12,136 bases of DNA from the NCBI GenBank assembly GCA_015228995.1, contig JADGCM010000043.1, forward strand, positions 1 through 12,136, written 5' to 3'. The position numbers and the translations under genes are program-made. The notes beneath the pieces are model-generated. The model saw nothing but the letters and a program-made list of their open reading frames with translations, ran no database searches and was not told the DNA's origin. Source of the stretch: Magnetococcales bacterium (GTDB lineage: Bacteria > Pseudomonadota > Magnetococcia > Magnetococcales > JADGCH01). Positions 6,862 to 12,136 of the stretch are shown piece after piece (position 1 is the stretch's first letter; each line of letters opens with the position of its first letter).

Positions 6862-7690
6862 TTCCTCCGTTGACGATGCCCCCCTGACAGCAGCGGTGAT
6901 GGCCCCCCTGTTGACCGGCTCGCTGTTTCAGCCTCACAATTATCATTATGTAGCCCAATTAGATTCGACCAGCCGGACGGCCATGGCCATGGCACGCAAT
7001 GGCGCTGCTGAGGGCAGTGTCGTGGTAGCGGGGGAGCAGCACGGGGGACGTGGGCGTTTGGAACGATCCTGGTATCATCATCCCAGTAAAAATTTGGCTT
7101 TTTCCTGTATATTACGGCCACAGATCGAGCCGATGCGGGCAGTGCAATTGACCCTCTTGACCGGTGTGGCCCTGGCGGAGAGTGTCGAGACGGCTGGTGT
7201 TGCAGGGGTAACGCTGAAATGGCCCAACGATCTACTGGTCGCAGGTCGCAAGGCGGCCGGTATTTTGTCGGAGATGGTGTTGCAGGGTCACCAAGTGGTG
7301 GTGGTGGTGATCGGTGTCGGCATCAATGTCCATACAACGACAGATGATTTTCCGCCCGAGCTGCGGCAGACAGCCACCTCCCTGATGGATGGACAGGGGG
7401 ATGGGCAGCAACTACCTCTATCGCGATCACAATTATTAGCTGCTTTTCTCCACCGTTTCACCGACTGGTATCGGCGGTTTTTACGGGAGGGCTTTGCCCC
7501 GGTGCGCCAACAGTGGTTGGCCAGGGCCCCCTTTATGGGTCGATCGGTGCGGGTGATGTTGGGGAATGAAAGGGTCGATGCCAGAGCCATTGATCTCGAC
7601 GCCGATGGCTTTTTGTTGGTGGATCATCCAGACCGGGGCCGGTGTCGGGTGGTGTCGGGTGATCTGCTGCTGGATCAGTGGCCGCCATGA
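6848..7690 (+). CDS. birA: Biotin--[acetyl-CoA-carboxylase] ligase, catalytic-only (BirA/BPL type)
   Basis: A 280-residue biotin protein ligase that makes biotinyl-AMP and attaches biotin to carrier lysines such as AccB. Key blocks are AQLDSTSRTAMAMA (36-49); GRGRLERSW (67-75), the biotinyl-AMP glycine/arginine loop; LKWPNDLLVAGRKAAGIL (123-140) with the catalytic-site Lys135; and VIGVGINVH (154-162). The C-terminal ~50 residues (MGRSVRVMLGNERVDARAIDLDADG onward) match the small SH3-like domain. The catalytic domain starts within ~25 residues of the N-terminus, so there is no helix-turn-helix and it should not act as the biotin-operon repressor. ATG 6848 overlaps the citE-like gene by 14 nt with a weak ribosome site. 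ATG 6899 (263 aa) is an alternative start that keeps every motif. It overlaps the next gene by 4 nt (ATGA). Confidence 0.94.
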   Translation: MPSNNSSVDDAPLTAAVMAPLLTGSLFQPHNYHYVAQLDSTSRTAMAMARNGAAEGSVVVAGEQHGGRGRLERSWYHHPSKNLAFSCILRPQIEPMRAVQLTLLTGVALAESVETAGVAGVTLKWPNDLLVAGRKAAGILSEMVLQGHQVVVVVIGVGINVHTTTDDFPPELRQTATSLMDGQGDGQQLPLSRSQLLAAFLHRFTDWYRRFLREGFAPVRQQWLARAPFMGRSVRVMLGNERVDARAIDLDADGFLLVDHPDRGRCRVVSGDLLLDQWPP

Positions 7691-8808
7691 TGAGGGTATG
7701 GTGTGCCATTTCTGGCCACGGTTTTGGTCATGCCGGTCAGACGGCCCCGGTGTTGCGGCAACTGGCGCGTCGCCGGCCCGATTTGGTACTGCATCTGACC
7801 ACTGCGGTGCCGGCCGAGCTGCTGCGGATTCGTCTCGATAGTCCCTTTACCCTTGATCCAGGGTCACGTGATGTTGGCGTGCAGCAAAAAGATGCGTTAA
7901 CGATGGATCTATCGGCGACGTTGGCGGCTTTGCATGCCCTGCATGACCATTGGGAAGCCCGTCTGGCAGCGGAACAGCAGCTCATGCGCCGTTGGCGGCC
8001 CGATCTGGTGCTGGCCAATATTCCCTATTTGACCCTGGCTGCGGCGCAGGCTTTGGCCATTCCGACCGTTGCTCTCGCCTCCATCAGTTGGGATGTGATA
8101 CTGGAACGGAGCTGCCTGCCCAGTTTACAACAGGACTCAGAAGAGCAGAAGACGTTTATGACTTGGCTCGCGACCATGCGGGACGCTTACCGTCGGGTGG
8201 ATTTGGCGTTACTGCCGGAGCCAGCCCTGCCGGGCATGCCTTTTGAGCGTACTCAACGGATTCCCCCGATCACCACCTTGGGGAGCGGCCAGCCGCAATT
8301 ATTACGACGTGATATGGGTTGGCAACCAGACGATCCGCGACCAGTATTGCTGGTGACCCTAGGGGGCATTGCCGCCAGTACATTACCGCTCGCAACGCTG
8401 GTTGCTGAACGACGCGCCTTATGGTTGGTAGATTACGAGGCCGCAGCATTGCCAGTTGTTGACCATGTCGCGCCCCTGCGACGTATCCGTCAGCAGTGGT
8501 CCTTTCCCGATATCATCGCCTCGGTGGATGGTGTGGTGAGTAAGCCCGGTTATGGTCTCAGTGTCGATTGCGTCATGCACCAGAAACCATTGCTCTACGT
8601 GCGCCGGGGCTGGTTTCCCGATGAAGAACCGATCTGTCACTGGTTATCGCGTTATGGACGGGTTCACGAGTTGTCGGTTGAGCAATTCGCGACTGGCTAT
8701 TGGTTGGCGCCGTTGCAACAGCTGCTACAACAAGACGCGACAGCACTGCCACGCCCACGCCTAGATGGTGCCGAGGTGGCTTGCGAGGCGTTGTTGGGAC
8801 TATTGTAA
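7687..8808 (+). CDS. GT-B-fold glycosyltransferase-like protein
   Basis: A 373-residue protein. The N-terminus MRVWCAISGHGFGHAGQTAPV (from residue 2) has the glycine-rich first loop (SGHGFGHA) typical of MurG-like GT-B enzymes and of the glycosyltransferase-like half of L-arabinokinases. The C-terminal half opens with PVLLVTLGGIA (219-229) and has FPDIIASVDGVVSKPGYG (273-290), then VMHQKPLLYVRRGWFPDEEP (296-315), which fits a nucleotide-sugar binding site where a shared Gly loop and acidic residues hold the donor. No transmembrane segment or signal peptide is seen. Sugar donor and acceptor are unknown. ATG 7687 overlaps the birA stop (ATGA), so translation is likely coupled. ATG 7690 and GTG 7678 are other in-frame choices. 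This is the last gene of the run, and no intrinsic terminator follows before the opposing tRNA. Confidence 0.8.
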   Translation: MMRVWCAISGHGFGHAGQTAPVLRQLARRRPDLVLHLTTAVPAELLRIRLDSPFTLDPGSRDVGVQQKDALTMDLSATLAALHALHDHWEARLAAEQQLMRRWRPDLVLANIPYLTLAAAQALAIPTVALASISWDVILERSCLPSLQQDSEEQKTFMTWLATMRDAYRRVDLALLPEPALPGMPFERTQRIPPITTLGSGQPQLLRRDMGWQPDDPRPVLLVTLGGIAASTLPLATLVAERRALWLVDYEAAALPVVDHVAPLRRIRQQWSFPDIIASVDGVVSKPGYGLSVDCVMHQKPLLYVRRGWFPDEEPICHWLSRYGRVHELSVEQFATGYWLAPLQQLLQQDATALPRPRLDGAEVACEALLGLL

Positions 8809-8848
8809 ATCTCTGCTCAAATTATGGAGAACGAGGGAAGAAATAGTA

Positions 8849-8924
8849 TGGCGTCCCCAAGGGGAATCGAACCCCTGTTACCGGCGTGAGAGGCCAGCGT
8901 CCTAGGCCGCTAGACGATGGGGAC
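8849..8924 (-). tRNA. tRNA-Glu (anticodon CTC), CCA encoded
   Basis: Read on the minus strand from 8924 to 8849, the sequence folds into a complete cloverleaf of 76 nt. The acceptor GTCCCCA pairs with TGGGGAC over 7 bp, the D arm is GTC...GAC, the anticodon stem is CTGGC/GCCGG with loop CTCTCAC, and the T arm AGGGG-TTCGATT-CCCCT is perfect. A discriminator G and templated CCA complete the 3' end. The anticodon CTC lies at 8888-8890 and reads GAG codons. The overall sequence is very close to E. coli tRNA-Glu, whose anticodon is TTC, so this is a second, GAG-specific isoacceptor and a TTC gene must exist elsewhere. It opposes the flanking plus-strand genes. Its 3' end is 40 nt from the glycosyltransferase stop, so read-through from that operon would make antisense tRNA. 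No clear terminator for the tRNA is visible. Confidence 0.97.
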
Positions 8925-8948
8925 AGGTAACGGCTGCTAAGGCGGCGA

Positions 8949-8989
8949 ATTATAGCGGCGATGGTTGCGGCCTGCAAGGACTTTTTTTT
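8949..8989 (-). promoter_or_regulatory. Stable-RNA type sigma-70 promoter of tRNA-Glu with UP-like A-tract
   Basis: On the minus strand there is a perfect -10 TATAAT (8954-8949), a 17-bp spacer, and a -35 TTGCAG (8977-8972; only the first three bases match the consensus). An A8 tract (8989-8982) sits at about -40 to -47, the proximal UP-element position. The predicted start is near 8942, giving a leader of about 18 nt. The discriminator TCGCCG is GC-rich, as in promoters under stringent control. Confidence 0.75.
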
Positions 8990-9070
8990 CTTTGCACACA
9001 ACCTACCGATGTGGCACCATTACCGGAGTGATAGTAATGATAATGCCAATCCAGGGAGCACCGATCCATC

Positions 9071-9955
9071 ATGCACAAAGGGATCATTCTGGCCGGAGGA
9101 AGCGGTTCACGTCTCTACCCGGCTACCTTGCCAGTTTGTAAGCAATTGCTGCCAATTTATGACAAGCCGATGATCTACTACGGTTTGTCGGTGTTGATGT
9201 TGGCCGGGGTGCGCCACATCCTGATCATTTCGACCCCTGCTGATTTGCCACGGTTTCGTGCCTTGTTGGGCAGTGGTGAAGCGATGGGCATGCGGCTGGA
9301 ATATGCAGAGCAGGCGCAGCCGCGTGGTTTAGCCGAGGCTTTTTTGATCGGCGCTGAGTTCATTGGTAGTGACCCGGTGGCGTTGTTATTGGGTGATAAT
9401 TTCTTTTATGGTCATGGCTTGCCACAAAAATTGCGGGCCCATATTGGCCGTGCCGAAGGAGCAACCGTTTTTGCCTACCCAGTGCGCGATCCGAAGCGTT
9501 ATGGGGTCGTGGCTATGGACAGCCAGGGACGTGCGGTGAGCATTGAAGAAAAGCCACAGCATCCCCAATCAAACCTAGCCGTCACCGGCCTCTATTTCTA
9601 TGATAACGATGTGGTGGCAATTGCCGGGCAGATCCGCCCGTCGGCGCGTGGCGAGTTGGAAATCACGGCGGTCAATCAGGTCTATTTAGAACGTAATCGC
9701 TTGCATGTGCAGCTGTTGGGTCGCGGCTACGCTTGGATGGATGCAGGTACCGAGCAATCCATGCTGGATGCCGCTCTGTTTGTTGCCGCTGTTGAACGGC
9801 GGCAAGGGTTGCGTATCGGTTGCATCGAAGAAGTCGCCTGGCGGCAAGGTTGGATCACCACCCAGCAATTGCGCGATCTGGGTCAGAAAATCCAGGCTTC
9901 TGGGTATGGCCAATATTTACTTGAACTCGCCTCATCCGGCCAAATAAGTGGTTAG
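9071..9955 (+). CDS. rmlA: Glucose-1-phosphate thymidylyltransferase
   Basis: A 294-residue RmlA/RfbA enzyme, the usual length. It joins glucose-1-phosphate and dTTP to dTDP-glucose, the entry to dTDP-rhamnose and other dTDP-sugars for O-antigen and related glycans. Blocks seen are KGIILAGGSGSRLYP (3-17), the nucleotide loop with Ser where Thr is usual; KQLLPIYDKPMIYYGLSVLM (24-43); LLLGDNFFYGHGL (105-117) with the metal-binding Asp; SIEEKP; VTGLYFYDNDV; GELEITAVNQVYLE; and AWMDAGTEQSMLDA. The thymine-site region reads PRGLAEAF where PDGLAQAF is common. rmlB, rmlC and rmlD are absent, so this is a solitary copy in the window. ATG 9071 has GGGAG at 9054-9058, spacing a long 12 nt. The upstream 8990-9070 region shows no convincing sigma-70 promoter; GATAAT at 9039-9044 has no -35 partner. 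The next gene starts 12 nt after the stop. Confidence 0.95.
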   Translation: MHKGIILAGGSGSRLYPATLPVCKQLLPIYDKPMIYYGLSVLMLAGVRHILIISTPADLPRFRALLGSGEAMGMRLEYAEQAQPRGLAEAFLIGAEFIGSDPVALLLGDNFFYGHGLPQKLRAHIGRAEGATVFAYPVRDPKRYGVVAMDSQGRAVSIEEKPQHPQSNLAVTGLYFYDNDVVAIAGQIRPSARGELEITAVNQVYLERNRLHVQLLGRGYAWMDAGTEQSMLDAALFVAAVERRQGLRIGCIEEVAWRQGWITTQQLRDLGQKIQASGYGQYLLELASSGQISG

Positions 9956-9967
9956 TCGTTGAAGACG

Positions 9968-11689
9968 ATGTCTTCTTTGACAGTCGATGAGGCGGTGCAA
10001 GAGGTCTATTCCGTCCTGTTGGTGGACGATGATCCCGATTTCCAGCAGCTGATCGCGCTTTACCTGCGCCATGAGCCGGGACTGTCGCTGTTTTGTTGTA
10101 CCGACCCAACGGTAGCGCTGACCGAAGCGGTGCGCTTGCATCCCGATGTGGTTTTGTTGGATCAAGTCATGCCTTCGCTCAGCGGTATCGAGGTGCTGCG
10201 GCAGCTGCGTCAGCACGGGGCAACGCGGATGATTCCGGTTGTCATGCTCTCTGGTCAAGACGAGTCCCAATTTAAGGCCCATGTCTTCGCTCAAGGGGCC
10301 AACGACTACCTAACCAAAATACCGGACCGCATTGAGTTGGTGGCCCGCCTCTATTACCACGCTGCGGCCTACCACAATCGCCGCCAGCGCCACCAGAATG
10401 AAATGCGCTATCGTGCCTTGTTTGAGCACTCATTTGATGCCATTTATCTGGTTGATGCGACCAGCCATACCATTGTCGACTGTAATGCCGCTGCGCTCTA
10501 CTTGGTACAACAACAGAAGGAGCGGGTGATTGGGCACCCGTTTGGGGATCTGTTTGCGACGGCCGATCAGGAACAAGTGATCGCAACCATTCAGAATCAG
10601 GCTTGCCATACCGATCTCCACATCCGTCGTTGTGGTGATGATCAAGCCATTCCGGTTGAACTGTCCGCGACCACCATTAACCTGCCCGACCAGCGTATCT
10701 GGCAGGTCATTTTGCGCAATATTTTGCAACGCCGGCAGTCTGAAGCGGCGCTAAAGCGCAGCCAGCAAAGTCTCGCCAAGGCACAGCAAATCGCCCATCT
10801 CGGTAGCTGGGAATGGGATATTCTTAAAAATAGTTTGACCTGGTCCGATGAGACCTACCGCATTTTTGGTTGGCAACCACAGTGCTGGCCCATGACCTAT
10901 AGCCGTTTTATCCAGATGGTGCACCCGGATGATCGGGCCCGTTTGGCCGATGCGTTAGACCGCACCCTCAGTCATCCTGAACTCCCTTACAGCGTCGAAC
11001 ACCGCATCATTTGCGACGATGGCAGTGAGCGGGTCGTCCATGAGCAGGGCGAAGTGGTCCGCTGTGATGATCGCGGCTATCCAGTGCGGATGATTGGCAC
11101 GATCCATAATATTACCGAGCGCCGTGAGGCGGAAAAACGGTTGGAAATGGCGGCTCGTATTTTCAACGAAGCCATATCCGAAGCTGAGGACCACCTCCAA
11201 ATTACCACTAAAGTATTTGATCACGCCGTAGAGTCGGTGGTGGTCACCACCATCGATTTTGTGATTCATTCGGTGAATCCAGCCTTCACCACCATTACCG
11301 GTTACCATGCCGATGATGTAATCGGTCGCAATATCCAGTTCCTGTACTGCGATCCGCAGGAGCCATTGCCTGGGGCGGGTGCCAAGTTATGCCAGTTGCT
11401 GACCCAACATCTGCAACAGCAGGAACAGTGGCGTGGAGAAAATTGGGCTTGGCGTCAAAATGGTGAAATCTATCCTGAGATGACCACGGTCACTGTGGTG
11501 CGCGATCGGCAAAATCAGCCAACCCATCTGGTGTTCGTGTCGCAAGATATGACGGACGTTAAGCGTAACCAAGAGGCGCTGCGGTTCCAGACCTACCACG
11601 ACCAACTTACTCGTCTACCCAACCGCACCCTGTTCAAAGATCGATTGGAGCAGGCGGTTCGTGCTGGGCAACGCAATCACGAAAAGTAG
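9968..11689 (+). CDS. Receiver-PAS-PAS-PAS signalling protein, GGDEF domain interrupted by TAG
   Basis: A 573-residue product as read. The receiver domain (~14-133) has acidic residues 20-22 (DDD), phosphoacceptor Asp65 in VVLLDQVMP, Ser95 and Lys117 in NDYLTKIPD. The following ELVARLYYH recalls WspR-type diguanylate cyclase regulators. PAS 1 is ~145-255, PAS 2 ~275-388 (HLGSWEWDI, MIGTIHNITERR) and PAS 3 ~412-535 (VFDHAVESVVVT, SQDMTD). The start of a GGDEF domain follows (YHDQLTRLPNRTLF, 543-556), and then TAG at 11687-11689 stops translation before the catalytic motif. Homology resumes one base back at 11686 in the -1 frame. An intact gene would make or break cyclic di-GMP under phosphorylation and PAS control. 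ATG 9968 is chosen as start; TTG 9959 is in frame, and both have poor ribosome sites. It lies 12 nt after rmlA and may be co-transcribed with it. Confidence 0.85.
   Translation: MSSLTVDEAVQEVYSVLLVDDDPDFQQLIALYLRHEPGLSLFCCTDPTVALTEAVRLHPDVVLLDQVMPSLSGIEVLRQLRQHGATRMIPVVMLSGQDESQFKAHVFAQGANDYLTKIPDRIELVARLYYHAAAYHNRRQRHQNEMRYRALFEHSFDAIYLVDATSHTIVDCNAAALYLVQQQKERVIGHPFGDLFATADQEQVIATIQNQACHTDLHIRRCGDDQAIPVELSATTINLPDQRIWQVILRNILQRRQSEAALKRSQQSLAKAQQIAHLGSWEWDILKNSLTWSDETYRIFGWQPQCWPMTYSRFIQMVHPDDRARLADALDRTLSHPELPYSVEHRIICDDGSERVVHEQGEVVRCDDRGYPVRMIGTIHNITERREAEKRLEMAARIFNEAISEAEDHLQITTKVFDHAVESVVVTTIDFVIHSVNPAFTTITGYHADDVIGRNIQFLYCDPQEPLPGAGAKLCQLLTQHLQQQEQWRGENWAWRQNGEIYPEMTTVTVVRDRQNQPTHLVFVSQDMTDVKRNQEALRFQTYHDQLTRLPNRTLFKDRLEQAVRAGQRNHEK
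11681..11689 (+). other. Frame-change site in the GGDEF gene
   Basis: GAA AAG TAG is read in the receiver-PAS frame. If the last base of AAG is read again, the next codons are GTA GCG GTG GCG GTC ATG GAT, giving HEK-VAVAVMDID, exactly the expected GGDEF strand. This equals one missing base (or a -1 shift) at an AAAAG run. The run is not a canonical X XXY YYZ heptamer and I see no strong downstream hairpin. Confidence 0.85.
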
Positions 11690-11700
11690 CGGTGGCGGTC

Positions 11701-12136
11701 ATGGATATCGATCTATTTAGAAATGTCAACGATAGCCTGGGTCATACCCACGGCGACCAGCTGTTGCAGCACGTCGCGCAGCGCTTAGAGCATGCCCTGC
11801 GCAAAGGCGATACCATCAGCCGTATCGGAGGCGATGAATTCGCCTTTATTTTTCGAGAAATGGACGAACTGCGTGACTGCGTGCAGGTCGTTATTAAATT
11901 AACCCGGGCCTTGTCTGAACCTTTTCATCTCCAGGAACATGAAATTTTTATCACCGCCAGCACCGGTATGACGCTCTACCCGGATGACGGTGACGATGTT
12001 GATACCCTGATTAAAAATGCCACCATTGCCGTCAATCGCGCCAAAAAAACCTCTCCCGGATCTTACCAGTTTTACACGTTGGCGATGGGCATGAGCGCCA
12101 CCCAACGGTTAATCCTGGAAAACCACCTGCGCAATG
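11701..12136 (+). CDS. GGDEF domain remainder, probably leading into EAL, 3' partial
   Basis: This frame is open from before 11686 to the window end without a stop. Homology to GGDEF begins at 11686 (VAVAVMDIDLFRNVNDSLGH), and the first ATG in frame is 11701. The active-site motif RIGGDEF is intact (GGDEF at 11827-11841), and the inhibitory I-site RxxD is present as RKGD (11800-11811), five residues before it. Later blocks are FITASTGMTLYPDDG and LIKNATIAVNRAKK, the latter departing from the usual NADxAMYxAK. The end, RLILENHLRN, matches the usual entry to an EAL phosphodiesterase domain. It was almost certainly one protein with the upstream receiver-PAS gene. Separate translation from ATG 11701, 11 nt after the TAG, would lack the first part of the domain, and the ribosome site (GGTGG) is weak. 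It may therefore be the second half of a pseudogene. Confidence 0.7.
   Translation, partial: MDIDLFRNVNDSLGHTHGDQLLQHVAQRLEHALRKGDTISRIGGDEFAFIFREMDELRDCVQVVIKLTRALSEPFHLQEHEIFITASTGMTLYPDDGDDVDTLIKNATIAVNRAKKTSPGSYQFYTLAMGMSATQRLILENHLRN

Noticed and set aside
6414..7121. Minus-strand open frame of 235 codons across the citE-like/birA junction
   Set aside because: Both plus-strand genes are well supported by family motifs through the whole interval, and the antisense translation is Arg/Ser/Pro-rich and unrecognisable.
7295..7309. Five GTG repeats in birA as a contingency microsatellite
   Set aside because: The run is short, in frame, codes for a valine-rich beta strand expected in this family, and length change would not shift the frame.
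8965..8989. Plus-strand intrinsic terminator (TTGC/GCAA stem then T8)
   Set aside because: The stem is only 4 bp and is separated from the T-run by AGGAC. The T-run is better explained as the A-tract upstream of the minus-strand tRNA promoter.
9012..9027. TGGCAC upstream of rmlA as a sigma-54 promoter element
   Set aside because: The -12 element (TTGC at the required spacing) is missing; the bases there read CCGG.

Overview
The window is a dense, almost entirely plus-strand stretch of a bacterial chromosome with moderately high G+C. It looks proteobacterial. The proline--tRNA ligase is the long type with an inserted editing domain, not the short alphaproteobacterial type. The folate/queuosine entry enzyme is the FolE2 type, and the tRNA-Glu closely resembles the E. 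coli one and has CCA encoded. A gammaproteobacterium or a Magnetococcus-like lineage would fit, but I cannot settle this from the sequence.

Region 1 (1-2742): the 3' part of a DUF4910-type aminopeptidase-like gene, cut by the window edge. A short intergenic region follows, with a perfect 11-bp hairpin and a G-run array, then a SAM-dependent methyltransferase with a regulatory domain. Both protein families are often seen near surface-polysaccharide or glycan-modification genes.

Region 2 (2744-8808): a tightly packed run of genes with gaps of 1-4 nt or overlaps of 4-14 nt, continuing directly from the methyltransferase. The order is folE2, proS, a CheX-like CheY-P phosphatase, an 89-residue helical protein with an internal duplication, a CitE/HpcH-type lyase, a biotin protein ligase without a DNA-binding domain, and a GT-B-like glycosyltransferase. 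The spacing implies one transcript with translational coupling, although the functions (translation, folate or queuosine, signalling, acyl-CoA metabolism, biotinylation) are unrelated.

Region 3 (8809-9070): a tRNA-Glu with anticodon CTC on the minus strand. It is driven by a promoter with a perfect TATAAT, a 17-bp spacer, a GC-rich discriminator and an A-tract at the UP-element position. This is the only clear minus-strand gene.

Region 4 (9071-12136): rmlA (glucose-1-phosphate thymidylyltransferase), then a large signalling gene encoding receiver-PAS-PAS-PAS-GGDEF and probably EAL beyond the window. Its reading frame is broken by a one-base frame change just inside the GGDEF domain: a TAG stop at 11687, while homology resumes at 11686 in the -1 frame and stays open to the window end. 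This is the most notable oddity here. It could be a real disruption, a sequencing indel in an AAAA run, or less likely recoding.

I see no CRISPR array, insertion sequence, prophage or clear undescribed multi-gene system. The best candidate for something little described is the adjacent pair of CheX-like protein and small duplicated helical protein, sitting between housekeeping genes with no other chemotaxis genes nearby.
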